Below, piece after piece: positions 1 to 12,120 of a stretch of DNA of 64,000 nt. The position numbers were made by a program, and so were the translations under genes. The notes under the pieces were generated by a model that saw only the letters and a list, made by a program, of their open reading frames with translations, was not told the origin of the DNA and ran no database searches. Source of the stretch: Morella rubra (lineage: Eukaryota; Streptophyta; Magnoliopsida; Fagales; Myricaceae); the NCBI GenBank assembly GCA_003952965.2, contig RXIC02000145.1:1-64000 (forward strand), in the 5' to 3' direction. Numbering within the stretch: the stretch's first letter is position 1; the number at the start of each line of letters is the position of its first letter.

Positions 1-223
1 GAAGTGGCAACTAAGAACCCTACCACCAGAAAATAACTGGAGCTAGCTTTTTAGTTCTTTTTGAACAAATTTTTTGTAATAGCAATAGTTTTCTGCACCG
101 TGTGAGGAGTAATTCCTTTACTGCTTGCCTGCTGGAGAGGAAAAAAATATCTGTGGCTTTGGATATATGTCTATATCACAATGTTTTTCTTCTTCGATGT
201 TAAAATGTGCCTTCTTGTTTTAG

Positions 224-358
224 GTTATAACATTGTGCGAGAGGCTTGCAGGGCAAGATGCAAATGTCACTTCAGTTCCCGTCTCTCTCTTGAGGTTAAC
301 TCGCCAGCTGACTCGTTTTTTTGAGTGGACAAATGATGTAGCTGATAGATTGGCATTT
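224..358 (+). pseudogene. HCF244: HCF244 (Ycf39-like) internal exon fragment
   Basis: A 45-codon stretch begins directly after a good splice acceptor (TTGTTTTAG at 215-223) and reads VITLCERLAGQDANV, then VPVSLLRLTRQLTRFFEW and TNDVADRLAF. As I know the family, this matches the C-terminal third of HIGH CHLOROPHYLL FLUORESCENCE 244, a thylakoid atypical short-chain dehydrogenase related to cyanobacterial Ycf39 that helps photosystem II D1 synthesis and assembly. In the family the chain continues after DRLAF with about 60 more residues; here similarity stops abruptly and an unrelated tail ends at 421, with no GT donor at the break. The intron side is preserved, so this is a genomic copy rather than a retrocopy. 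The upstream 223 bases look like intron. I read it as a truncated relic; a real gene cut by a following insertion is the alternative. Confidence 0.6.
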
Positions 359-904
359 AACATTTTCGGGTTGAGACTTGAGTGTTCGCTCCTTTGCGAT
401 CATATATTACTAATTATTTAGAATAATTCCATTAACTACCTAATTAGTGTAGACCCAGAGGACTGCGCGAGTCCAATAGATTGATAAGGATAAAGTTCTG
501 GATAATCTTATCATAAAAAAAAAAAAATGATAATACCATAGGAGTGGAGTAAACGGTGACAAAAAAAACCTAGGGTAATGACGAAAAAATAGAGGAGGAT
601 CATTTCTGACCTGGGTCTAAAAGCGAAATTTCAAAAAATTCTCAATTGGCTCAAAGGAAAAAGAAAAAGAAAAATCCTTATTTGGATGGACAAAATATTT
701 TTTGGTTATTTTTTCTAATGAAAAGTAGTGTAAATTTTATTGAGATTTGAAAAAAAAAGTTGTTGAAAATTATAAAAAGGCTACTTAACATGTTGGTTGA
801 AATTTGAAAAAGTTATTAAAATTATTGTGACAAAATTTTTTTTAAAAAAAATTTATCTATCCAAAATGGGCGACTTTGTAAAGAAATTCAAGCCGCTAGT
901 AATT
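359..904. repeat. AT-rich spacer with a small inverted-repeat element (about 681-865)
   Basis: No gene is seen here. The ends TTTGGATGGACAAAATATTT near 681 and AAATTTATCTATCCAAA near 850-865 are imperfect inverted repeats, which suggests a MITE of about 185 bp. No clear target duplication is visible, so the superfamily is open. Confidence 0.4.
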
Positions 905-2887
905 CTTTTATTTTGGCCCGTGGTTGGGTTCCATTTCTAAAGGACCCCAAATATCAGCATGAATAAGCTGAAAAGGTAGTTCAGTTTTATTGATAATATG
1001 AGGGAAATGAAGCCTTTTTTGTTTAGCAAGAGGACAGGTAATACAAGGTTGAAATTTATCAACAGAAATTTCAGCAATGTAAGATCTAAAAGAAGACATG
1101 CGACTTATTGAAGGATGTCCTAATCTAAGATGCCATAGATTGATTTCTGTGTTGGCAGCATTGAAGCAATGATGAACAGAAGGAGAACTGACTTAAGGGA
1201 AATCAGCAGGTGAAAGGTAGCATAAACCACCTTTAAGCTCACCCATCCCAATCGTCTTCAATGTGATTAGGTCCTGTAGAAAACATCGGTTAGTAAGAAA
1301 GATAACACAGCAGTGATGATGGCTAGATAATTTGCTAACTGAAAGCAAATTAAAGGAAAATGACGGAATACACAGCACATTAGTAAAGAGTATGCTTGCC
1401 GATAGTTGTACTTCTCCAATATGTGTCACAAAAACACAATCACCATTAGGCAGCTTAACTGAACTATGAATGTAATGTGTAATGCTTGTAAAATACTTTA
1501 CGGAACACACCATATGATCACTTGCACCAGAATCGATAATCCAAGATTCAGGAGCAAGAGCAGTAATATTGAAACTTGATAAGCACTTGAAACCACCTTG
1601 AAAATTTGGAGACAAAGCCATATTAACAGATGATGCAGATGGCTGTAGAAGTTCTAGTAGTTGAGTGCACTGTTCATGAGTGAAATGAAGAACTGTAGAT
1701 GGACTTGAACTAAGCTCTGAAGTCTGCACCATGTGAGCTTGAACAGCAGGTTTTGGCTTGTCTCAGAACTTGAAACCCGGAGGGTAATCATGTAATTTAT
1801 AACATTTTTCTACTGTATGTCCAAGGATGCCACAATGACTGCATAGAGGGCGAGATTTCTTAGTTTGATATTCTAATTTGGCAACCAAAGCAACTGATTC
1901 CACAACTGAACGTGCATCAGATAAACCACGTTGTCTTTCCTCTTGTAGAACTAGAAAAAAGACTTTGTTTATTGCTGGTAATGGATCCATCATAAGAATC
2001 TGTCCTCATATAGCAGCATAATTGGAATTGAGCCCCATCAGAAACTTCATAGTGCAGTTCTTTTGATAATATCCAATAAAGGATGTGATACCAGAACATT
2101 TACAGTCAGGCAAGGGTTGATAATTCAACAATTCCTCCCAATAGATCTTCAGCTTAGTGTAATAGCTAGTCACATCTAATTGATCCTGTTTCAAATCAGC
2201 AATAGATGTTTGGAGTCGAAAAATCAGAGGTCCATCACTCTGTGAAAAACGTTCATAGAGTTCTTTCCAAATGTCATGTGCAGAGTTCATATAAATGACA
2301 CTAGCTGCAATATCTTTGGATAAGGTATTAAGAATCCAGGTCAAAATCATTGTATCACAACGACTACAAGGTATGAACAAATTGTCTGATTCATCAGGTT
2401 GCTTCAAAGATCCATTAATGAAACCTAGCTTGTTTTTTACTTTTAAAGCAAGAAACATAGATCTGGACCAGGAGTGGTAATTACTGTTCGTAAGAGGCTG
2501 TGAAGCGAGTAGCAATCCAAGATGATTGCCTGAATTTAGATAGTAAGGGTTTCGTGGATCTGATTCAGTGGTTGTTTTGGTTGAGTAATTACTATCGGAG
2601 GAGGATTCACTGCGTCTGCCATGGTCAAGAACTTGACTCACAGGAAAGAAAAGCATGTTGAATTGAGAAAAGTTTTAAAGAGAAGAGAAAGTAGGCTTTG
2701 ATACCATATAAAGAAAAGAGAGTGAATAGAAATGTGTAATTGTATTCACGTGAAAATTGTTCTGTTACATAACTCTGTTTATATAGATAATGAAAGAAGT
2801 AAAAAGCTAGTTAATGAAACTAACTCCTAACGTGATGTAACTAACTTAACTTTAGCTTAACTAAAGCTGTCAGCTAATTATGTTACA
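905..2887 (-). mobile_element. Ty1/copia retrotransposon, 5' half, broken fossil
   Basis: On the minus strand the parts follow copia order. A candidate 5' LTR starts TGTAACATAATTAGC at 2887 and ends near 2706. It is followed by a primer-binding-type sequence TGGTATCAAAGCC (about 2695-2707). Then come a gag region with a UBN2/Retrotran_gag_2-like domain (about 2650-2010), a CCHC zinc knuckle (about 1860-1800), a protease region with the DSGASDHM motif (about 1540-1500), and a GAG-pre-integrase/integrase start (about 1100-910). The rest of integrase, reverse transcriptase, RNase H and the 3' LTR are absent from the window, so the copy is truncated near 905. It carries several further breaks and is not functional. 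The LTR boundaries are estimates. With only one LTR seen, its age cannot be judged from LTR divergence. Confidence 0.85.
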
Positions 2888-5399
2888 AGCTCTCTGGCTT
2901 CGATGAGCATCCTCTGACAGAAAACTCCAACTTAGAATTTGCCAAGTGTGGAGAGCACTAACTTCTTCGTGGTCCAATTAGTAGCTGATTATTAGAATCT
3001 GGGAATCCAGCCACCGGTTGAGTTTGGTAGTGGAAGGAGATAAGAATAAGAAAAGCAAAACTGAAGCGGTGGATGCTTTCTTCTCGCCTATTCTCTGATG
3101 GCTGCTAGTTTTCCTATTCGAGTACACGTGTTTCGCCACAGAAAGGGACGAGGTTTTAGTTGGGTAGGGGCCGAATTCGGGCGTTACTTTTAGAGAGGAG
3201 GACAGAGCTGATGGTTTTCCTAGTCAGATTCTTGACCAAAGTTCGAGTTATTTTTTATTTACGTCTCTTTTTGGAATAATAATTGTCTTTTGCAACGGGA
3301 GAAATCAAGCACGTAAAACTTGTCAGAAGGTTGTCGAATATTGTAGGACTAGGCCAGCCGCTGCTCGCCCTGAGAAAAGGCCATCGCCAAAACAAATCCA
3401 TACCCTCCTCGTGCGAGCCACCCAGCTGATGAGCCTTCTCGTTCCCCCTCGCCTAGATTTCTTTCGTATGGTTGGGCCTTTCTCCCATTCGACCCATGAA
3501 AAAATATGCTGAGATAACCAGTGAAGTATGACCGTGTGTAAAAGGGGATAAACTCGGTAAAACCCCTTCAAAACTGATGCAAGAGCGTTTTACAATTTAG
3601 ATTATCAAAACCTCCTCCGCTAAAATCTTTGAACATGCTGCTCATTAGGACATATGTTGGCATTGTATCAATCTCTCACTCCATGGCTAGTTTTATAAAT
3701 TCTCAGAATTTCGTGCTTAGTCCCCGCGCTCTTGCCATCTTAGTTTTGAGTAAAGGCTGCGCTACTAGCATACGTAGCCGTAATACATAAACAACTTGTC
3801 CACCAAGATCAACTACAGCAAGAATATTTTGTTGTCAACTGGAGTATCGAAAAATAATGCGCCACCGAAGAACGGAACTCCAGCCGATACGAAAATATCC
3901 AATAAGAAGTCGAGTGATAGAGAAAAAGACAAAACCAGGTGATATCAGCTGGGTACATTATCATCGACAATCGCTCACTAAAGAGCTATATGGATTTTTG
4001 TTTTGACGAATAGACCTTCTCCCAAGAGAAGACCACAACACACAGCAGCTAGGCACTGAAGTCACCTAAAACAGACTATTACGAAACCTATATTCTATTT
4101 TATATATATAAAATATTAATGAAGAATAATGATGCATCCAACACAGGATAAAGCTCTCGCATAAGATTTCTTCCCCACACGAGAATTGCAAAGAATAGAA
4201 ACGAATATCTCAACCAAAAAAAAGATCAAAAATCCACATAAAAAGACAGCATAAGCTCTAAAATAACCTCATATGATTGCAAGTAGATCTGACTAGGGAA
4301 AAAACCATTAGCGTCTTCAATAACTGCATCTACAATATACCAGACCCCAATTCCCGCTCCCGAATCTAAAACCGCACCTCATCCCTTTCTTGTGCAGAAC
4401 AAGACACGTGTCCCTCTCTTAAGTCGGGAAACTAGGCAAGCCAACTCACGAATAGACTGAGTAATGACGCACATCCACCGCACATAAAAGTTCTATGCTC
4501 TGCCCTATTCTGTATCTTGCCTAGTCATACCAAAACTCACTCCAAGTGCTGAGGAATTCCCAAAGATTCTAAATAATAGCTACTAAATTGGACACGAACA
4601 GTTAATTACTCTTCCCCACCTAAGAAACGAATATAATAAAAGATATAGAGACAAGTTTTCTGCCTACTCAGAGGCCGACGAACATGCTCATTGTAAGCGT
4701 CACAGAAGTCGTATAGAAACCTAAAGACTGCCGCCATGAGCTCATAGGGCAGAAATCCCAACTCGAACCATTACATTAGACCTAACAACGATAAGGAACC
4801 AATAGATCACGCACTGATCCGCACGGTAAAAGCATCAGTCGGACACAGGTAAAGGCCCGTATCCTATCTATTCTCAACCTCCTCTATTGACGCATGGGAA
4901 GGTGTGACAAGGCATACGTGCTGCCAACTAAGGTGTCTCTCTCCTGACCATAAGTGTCATCTATACTATAAGCCCTCCAACCCGCCTCACAGAGATATCC
5001 AGCTCTCCCAACTATCAAGCAACCTACCCGTGTTCTGAAGAGACTCTACCACACATAACAATCCTTTATGTGAAAAATATTAAACCTTCTCCATCCCTCT
5101 CCTATCACGCTATGTATACTTCCCCTCCAATCCACCACCCAATAACAGAAATAGTAAGCACTTTAAAAAGTAGATTCTTTTCTTCTCTCTAAACTGCAGG
5201 GTTTTCCGTCTCGGGCAAACGCTTCATAATTAACTATAAACAAAAAAATATAGCTCATATCAAATAACCCTAAAACTGAAAACAATACTCAAAATATCAA
5301 ACCCAAACACAATCCTTAATACACCTAAACAACCAATAAATAAAACTAAAACAATTGATTCTATAAAGAAGAAAAGAAGAAAGAAAATACCTAATATAA
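2888..5399. other. Long stretch without a recognisable gene
   Basis: No convincing exon, RNA gene or terminal repeat was found. An 82-codon minus frame at 3323-3571 has no recognisable motif. From about 3600 to 5180 the texture differs from the rest of the window: fewer A/T runs, more CpG and scattered short stop-rich frames. From about 5220 to 5400 the plus strand is strongly G-poor. These are impressions, not measurements. Confidence 0.5.
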
Positions 5400-5678
5400 A
5401 AATGCATATACCCAGTCGGTGCCTTTCGGTTATCCCTCAGGGACTTGCGTTGCAAAGGAGATGGTTTGTGGGTTGCAGGCCCCAGTGGAGGTAGAGACGT
5501 AAGCAGGCATGCATCCACGGCTGTGGTCCGAGAGGCTGCGGGAGGTGGAGGTGGCGGTGGTGGCTCAATAAAGCAGTGTTTGTGTTCACCGACGCGGCAT
5601 CCGGGATCATTTCGGTGTAGGCAACATCATGCTGGGTATGTCTGGGGAGGTCGCTTTCAAACAGATGGTCCCCAGTAA
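5400..5678 (+). pseudogene. Small CLCSPT/GSFRCR-motif protein, start unresolved
   Basis: An open frame from 5400 to a TAA at 5676-5678 ends with a poly-glycine run of eight, then QCLCSPTRHPGSFRCRQHH and a short tail GYVWGGRFQTDGPQ. The Cys-rich motif is that of the plant 'serine-rich protein-like' family of small proteins (function unknown), and it is shared with the intact gene at 11497-11736. There is no in-frame ATG; the first possible starts are TTG at 5445 or an upstream exon joined at the acceptor-like CCCTCAG ending at 5440. I see no convincing upstream exon. It is either a gene with an unfound first exon or a decayed paralogue; the motif itself is undamaged. Lineage: same family, not a tandem duplicate, about 6 kb from its relative on the opposite strand. 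Confidence 0.5.
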
Positions 5679-7500
5679 TTAAAAGCTCTGTTCGTTGCGT
5701 GTGAAACGAAGAAAACTATACTACATTATTACCATGGTTATCTCATATACGATCTCTTCCTTGTACTGTTACTTCCGAAGGAAGTGGATCAAAGAGCAGA
5801 CAGACTAAATAATACTTCTCTAGTGATGCTGTTGTTGGTGTTTTTCTTTTCTTTTCTTTTTTCTCCTCTTTCAAACACTTTTTTGCGTCGGAATTGTGTT
5901 TCTTTACTCATCTTCAGTTTCCGAAATACGAAGAAAAAAAAATTCGAAAAGCGAGGGACGAAGCCTGATCAGATTCTCTCACTACCAATGTGTTCTGTAT
6001 AGAATTATGCTTGTGTTGGTGCCATTGCCACTATAAATTTGCCATTTTCAGTAGACTCCGTGAAGAACAGAGGATTGTCGTGGACAGGAAGCGATCGCGC
6101 CGCCCCCGCTACCAGTTTGACGAACCAACTGCCGGAAGAGAGAAGGGGGGTGGGGTTATGGTACACTGCATCTTCGAAGCCAATGTTCAAGGTACTAGAG
6201 AAGGCATATTTGAATAGATTCCAATCACAGTTGACTTCCTTGGGAAAGTTATAATTGCATTAACCATTATGCCTAAGAAAGATAGGTACAAAAAATTGAT
6301 ACTCTTAGCTCATTCCGCCCTAAACTTTATATAAACAACACTTATTATTTCTTTAAATTGCACCAGACAATTCAAACGTGAAATTACAAAGATATAATCC
6401 AAGAAAGCTATAATACGTATTAGAACTCAGTATTTGTACAGCTTACTACATCGTGACACAAGCATCATAACTTTCCCAATGGAATGCCCCCGTCACCTAC
6501 AATCACATTTCCGATCCCCTATAATGGAATGTCTCATCATAATTAAAAAAATAAGTGGCATCAACACAATAACTCATCATGGGCATCAAACATTTCGCTG
6601 TCAGACGTGTCCAACATAAGTTAAGAGTCAACATCCGCGAGTCCAAAGAACCAACACATGAAACATTATTACTTTCCCGAAGGTTTTTTTCAACACGCTT
6701 TCTAAATTTATACACGTGTAACTATTTCACGTATTACTGAAATTCAGAAAAGGTCAGTATATATAGCTTCTCAATCCATCCACTGTAGAGGTTCCACATA
6801 TAGAACCCATTTAATCAAAGAAAAGGGGGGAGGGAGAGAATATTTGCAAAAGATCCCTGTGTGCTAAAATTAGAATATCTGATTTCAACACCTACAACAA
6901 TGCCAATGCAAACCGCTCCACTCATCCCTCAGAATTTTTGACGATAAATCCATTACGAATGCACAGCTCTATTTCAAATATTTGCACACCCCATTTTGAT
7001 CCCAATGTCTTTTAATTTTTTGACCTCTGGCAACCGATTCTATGTTCAGCTCCCAACTTCCTTGCCATAAGAAAGTCTGCCATATTCTATTGATATGCCC
7101 TCCCTCACTGCAAACATCAAAGATCCGCTCATGAATTAGCAAGGAAACCTTAATGACTTCAGAGCACATTTTACTTTGTTGATTTGTGAGACAACTTGGA
7201 AGAATATAACCAATGAAAAAAAGGATCACAACAACAACCCAAGCAACAGCATGGGCACAAGTCCACAATTTAGACTGCCCGTCAGATTCCATCTTGTTGC
7301 TTCCTTGGTTTCCACTCACAATGCACAGGAAACCGCAGCACAACGTGTTAGAGTCCCAAAATTTATCAGAGCCAGCAATTTTGAAAAGGACAATTGTGCT
7401 CTTAGTGCACCACCAGATAGATTTAACACTAGAGCTGGAGGTAACCCCCCAGTTTGACATAACAGAACGGTTTCCTCATATGGTGCAACTGGAACGGCAA
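5679..7500. other. Intergenic stretch, including 3' flank of the LEA_2 gene
   Basis: Several frames of 60-160 codons exist (for example 5990-6217 + and 6969-7460 -), but none has a recognisable domain. The minus frame at 6969-7460 contains one hydrophobic segment (AWVVVVILFFIGYIL) and lies just downstream of the LEA_2 stop, so it is probably 3' UTR or flank read through. It is possibly an alternative 3' exon, because a GTGAGT donor sits just before the LEA_2 stop. Confidence 0.45.
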
Positions 7501-9659
7501 TTAAGTACTGAAAAGCAAGGAAAAACTCACCATAGGATAGCAATCTTGTTGGACAATTGTTTGGTTGTTTGGATTGACATATACATTGCAAGATAATCTT
7601 CCCTGATGAACATATTAGGAAAACAGAGTTAATCTATTATGGAAGAAGAAACAGCATGTAACTTGCCCAATAAACATGTAGAAGAATGTTACGAAATCAT
7701 CTGCAGAAAACCAAAATTGTTCTTATATAACAATTAGGCCATGAGAGCAGTGCTTTGGTTTTTGTAACCACAAACATATATATAGGAAATTCACACAACA
7801 ATCTAAACAAATTCCCAAAGAATCAGAAGAAATGCGAGCTCTACAAATCTGTGGCTTAGGGTTGTTCCTCTACTACTGTGAACAGTGAACTGGTCACCAA
7901 TTTCTGATGAAGGAAACCTATGTTTGAATCCTCAAAAAATGAGAAAAAATCCTCCTTCACTAATAAAAATTTTCTTATTGGGTTTGGTGTAGATTTTATT
8001 GACTTTTTATGGGATTTGTATAAAGTCCGTAGAAAATTTGAAAAATATGTGACCGGAGATTTTTTAATGAAGTTTGTAAAAAAATGTGGAGAGAGATGAT
8101 TTAATTTGAGGAAGGTAAAAGTTATGTTGACCAAAACTTTCAATTTGTTGTTAGGCAATCTAAATTTTTTTTTTTTAAAAATAGGAAAATGTTGTTTTGC
8201 CGAACAGGAACTAAAGCAAAAATGACATTACATAAAAACGTAAAAGATAAGTTAGCCATAACGCATCTAAATCGTAAAAGTGATACATTAGTCTAAATCT
8301 GAACCTACACAGGCATGCCTTACCATCTGAACCATCAAGCCTAAGACACAGGCAAAAACCAAATCCTACATGACATATCAGCTGATGAAAAACCAAATCC
8401 TACATGAAAATACTACGTAGCAAGATGACGAGCATGAAATACTGAAACGACCACATTACCAATCTATCCACCCAGGCACCCCTCTCTAAGTATATGCACA
8501 TCAAAAAAAGTATTTCCATATGTGAAGCTTCCCCAAACCAATTCGAAGATAGCATTAGGATTTCCTAGCTTACATACAACTATCAATCACAGAAAGCCAC
8601 AGCCTTCATAGCTTGACAGCTACCAATTTCAAATCTCCTTTATCCCCCACTCCAAACCTCAATGGGTCTTTTAGACCTCCAGCAAACCTTCAATCCTAGC
8701 ATTTGCCATTCTACCAACAGCTTAAAACTCACCTAAAAATTCTCCTTATTGGTTCCAGAAACTTTCTATTCAACATTATCCGCATTTTGAACCACTAATC
8801 ATTCTAACAAACACCACAGGGTCTTCTCCACAACCCCAAGTTCGAAATGTTTCCTTAACCCAGCCTACCATGTCAGAATGAGTAAACAAGTTTAGTAGCT
8901 TCCATTATCTTCCAACGTGGAATACTATATACCTAGTCCCATTCCATAAAATCAAAACCAAATTCGAGACCACAATCCCCCCCCGGGGGGGGGAGGCCAA
9001 CAGTGAAAAAGGGTATTATTATTCTCCTTTCTTAATGCTTTCCATTATAAGACACAGCTGAATTTCAAATATGAGATTATTCGACAACGAGTAAGTTGTA
9101 CCTTGAGAGGAATTTTGAAGAAGAAGAGCCCTAATTCTCCATTGACTTCCGTGCCAGTGTCGAAAGGGATTACACCCTTGGCCAAATCTTCAAGCAAGTA
9201 AAACACGTCGTAAAGTACCTCGAACCCATTGAGATCGAGCGTGGCGTTTACGTACGACGAAGCTCTGGCCCTCACCCGCCCGCCCTCGGAGCTGACATAC
9301 CCGAGCTTCCTCCCTCGGTACCCGACCGAGACGACAAGAGAGCTGTAGTCAAGGGAGAAGAAGTCGCGATTGTAGACCTTGACGCTGAGAGAGAAAGAAA
9401 GGTCGAGTGTGAGTGAGGGGGACGAGTTGACTCGGACGTGGTTGAGGCGGACTCGGGTCACTTGGATGTCTGGGTCAGAGGGGTAGAGGAGATAGAAGGC
9501 TAGAAAGAAGACAAGGATAGAGGTGGCGGAGACGAGGAATTGGCGTACACGACGGCGTCTCGGAGGTGGGTGGTATAGAGGCAGGACGACGACGACGTTT
9601 TGGGAGGTTGGGATTGGAGGAACAGAGGAATAGAGGACGTAGTCGTTTTTCGAAGTCAT
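7501..9659 (-). CDS. LEA_2/NHL-family membrane-anchored protein, two exons
   Basis: Exon 1 (9659-9102, 186 codons) starts MTSKNDYVLYSSVPPIP, with a proline-rich cytosolic head and a basic RRRRVR stop-transfer. One membrane span follows at about residues 40-58 (FLVSATSILVFFLAFYLLY), then a LEA_2 (WHy-like) beta domain with VTRVRLNHVRVN, VKVYNRDFFSLDY and FDTGTEVNGELGLFFFKIPLK. It ends at AAG/GTACAA. Exon 2 is far away (7602-7501, 34 codons) after CATCAG: GRLSCNVYVNPNNQTI then VQQDCYP, the family's usual conserved end, with TAA at 7503-7501. The phases agree and give 219 residues, normal for the family. Proteins of this type (LEA hydroxyproline-rich glycoprotein/NDR1-HIN1-like) sit in the plasma or endo-membranes; the exact role is unknown. 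The intron is 1.5 kb and contains a C8G9 palindrome. A GTGAGT donor right after CYPM allows an alternative C-terminus. Confidence 0.85.
8977..8993. repeat. C8G9 homopolymer palindrome
   Basis: Eight C followed by nine G inside the LEA_2 intron; it is self-complementary and hard to sequence, so its length may be uncertain. Confidence 0.9.
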
Positions 9660-11496
9660 AACTGTTTCCTGTTGGAGTACGGCTCAATGGGAGGAAACTG
9701 GGCAGCCTGGATTTCCTTTATGGCAAACGGCCTCCAAGCAATACTGTAATCCAAATTGACACGTTCCTTTGGTGTATTAAAAAAAAAAGAAAAAAAAAAG
9801 GAAGAATGCATGGGCCACGTGGTCAGTTTTGAGGTACCCACGGGCCACTGCCTGCGTTGGGCCGCGGCCTAAAACAGACCCCAACACGTCACAGCCTGAG
9901 TAAGTGAAAAACGAGGGGTGGGGCCTGGCGCGTAATTCGAACAGAAAACTGTTCTTCGAAACAGCGTCCGAAGTCCGAACAGAAGAAGATGCGCATCCGC
10001 CTAACGAGAAGCGAAAGAAAACATTATTAATATTCACTTTCTAGAGAAAAACGATGCTGTAGTACCATTATATATGTGGATAGTGGATACGAGAATCTGA
10101 TCCTCGTTGATTTGTCGTTAGAATTTATCTGTAGCCACTTGATTGCAGATTACAGTAAGTAAAGTCACTTGTTCTACTGGTGACGTGGACTGCCATATGA
10201 GATTCTCATAATGACTGACACGATTAAGAAAAAAAGTTTGAATGGAGAAAGTGAAATGTAACTTTTATATATATATAATTTTCTTAAATAATAAAATTCA
10301 TTTTTTCTTATGAATTTAAGTTTTTTTTGAATAATTTGTAATTTCATATAGTATAAAAGTCAAAATCCTAAGTTTAAAATCTGACTATATTGGATTTACC
10401 AATTAAGGGAAGTTCAATCTATACATTCATGGTAAATTCACAATATATAAGCTCAGGAAAAAAGAAAATAATAGAGAAAGAAAGAAAAGGGTACATGTAA
10501 CAAGTAAGTGTTGATATATGTAAGAGTAAATGTTATGGTGGGTTTCGAATAATAAAATTTTGAAAGTTAAAAAAAATGAAGAAATAGATAATTTTAATAT
10601 ATATTTTTTATGTTTTTTTGTGATAAAAAGAAATGAAAAGTTATTTTATTAAAAAATGGCAAAATATTATAACGTAGTTTGCACGTCAAATCTTCTACCA
10701 ATTATTATGTCCTCGTCGAGGGCCATACCCCTTTTTGGCTGCTGATTCACGTAACAATTAACGTCGGCCTTTATGGATTTTATCACTGATATCTAATCTG
10801 TTCAACCTAAAATGACAGAAAGTTTGTAGGCCATTCGAAACCCATCTTGACCGTTTCATCATGGTCCATGTAAATTCACAAGATAAAAAAAAAATAGTTT
10901 GCAACAAGTGCCATAAGTTGTAGATCACTTGCAGCTGGATGGCAATTCTGTTATATATAACAATGGTTTTCTATAGGAGAAAAGACACAAAAAATAATGT
11001 CAAGAATTTGCTGCAGGCCGGATGGAAATGGTAGTTGATTAATATCGTGGGTGTCCCGGAAAATAGAAAATTAATTATTGTTGGTGTCATGAGTTGAAGG
11101 GAAAATAACATTGAGATGGCTTCAACCAGACTGAATAGCTTGACATGTAAAGGCTGTCATCCATTTTGCTGAGAACTCAAACCATTTGGTTGGCAGAAAG
11201 AGCTAGCTAGACGCTGCAGTCTTAAGCCAGAACCCCCACGTCAACTCTCAAACGTTTCCGCCAGCGGCCAGTGCGTGTGTAAGAGAGAGAGAGAGAGAGA
11301 GATCACATCTACCAAACAACAATATAGAATATTGTAAGCTATATTTGATTTGTGAAGAGTTCCACATAGAGACATCATGCACAGCCAAGAAGAGCTACTA
11401 GCCCCTTACAGCTAGCTGGGGTAAAAAGGAGGCAGAGCCCCTTGAACCTATTCTTATATAAAGGATATATAGAAGACGATTTCCAAGCACAAAATA
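9660..11496. other. LEA_2 upstream region and AT-rich spacer
   Basis: No gene seen. The first few hundred bases are the 5' flank of the LEA_2 gene. Further on are AT-rich sequence with TA runs (10265-10280), a GA microsatellite (11283-11302) and the 3' flank of the serine-rich gene. No clear terminal inverted repeats were seen. Confidence 0.5.
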
Positions 11497-11736
11497 TTAT
11501 GAGGACTCCACTGACTTGGGAGAGAGGGCAGCTACTGAGCTGCTGGCAGGCATGGACTTCGACCGCTTCATCCAAGCCGATGACGACCTATGAAGCCTGC
11601 AGCGGAACGACCCCTTATGCGTTGTTGGCGAACACAAACATTGGCCTTTTGGTGAATCTGATGCCCCAGTGACGGCTTCTCCTTTGCCACTTTTCGGGGT
11701 CGTGGAGACACTAAGCTGGCTTCCACGGGAGGCCAT
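11497..11736 (-). CDS. Small serine-rich protein with CLCSPT/GSFRCR motif
   Basis: A single-exon frame of 79 residues. The ATG at 11736 sits in a good context (AGTCATGGCC); an in-frame upstream ATG at 11775 would add 13 residues (MRFSKFFSRVTKV). The protein begins MASRGSQLSVSTTPKSGKG. The family signature follows in the middle: QCLCSPTTHKGSFRCRLHR, then a basic Ser-rich tail WMKRSKSMPASSSVAALSPK. This is a plant-specific family of short soluble proteins with no established function; members are conserved around the Cys-x-Cys-Ser-Pro-Thr and Gly-Ser-Phe-Arg-Cys block. The 5' flank on the minus strand carries TA and CT microsatellites at 11809-11830 and 11967-11986. Nothing suggests decay: codon frame and motif are intact, unlike the relative at 5400-5678. 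Confidence 0.75.
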   Translation of the reverse strand: MASRGSQLSVSTTPKSGKGEAVTGASDSPKGQCLCSPTTHKGSFRCRLHRSSSAWMKRSKSMPASSSVAALSPKSVESS

Positions 11737-12082
11737 GACTTTCGTTACACGAGAGAAAAATTTGGAGAACCTCAAATAGCTAGCAAAGCTTTAAGACGTA
11801 CATATATATCGAATATATATATATATACATATAAACGGATTGATATTATCCTCTTACAGCATGAGGTCGGGAGCAGGAGCAAATAATTCAACCAAGTGGT
11901 GCCCTCTGGAATCTGGATTCCTCCTTGTTTGTCCATTTCGTGACTCACAAGCCAAAAGAAAGCGCTCTCTCTCTCTCTCTCTCTCCATCAATTTAGCCTA
12001 AAGAAATAAACAATTATCTGAGGAATTTTCCATCCTACTCCAAGATATAGCTTCGAAGTATCGCCCTAATACGAAAATTCTC

Positions 12083-12120
<38 letters not shown>

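Noticed and set aside
6969-7460. 163-codon minus-strand frame with a membrane-like segment
   Set aside because: It lies in the 3' region of the LEA_2 gene and has no family similarity I can name; kept only as a possible alternative 3' exon.
7856-8158. 100-codon minus frame in the LEA_2 intron
   Set aside because: AT-rich Lys/Phe/Ser-rich frame inside an intron, similar in texture to MITE sequence; not a gene.
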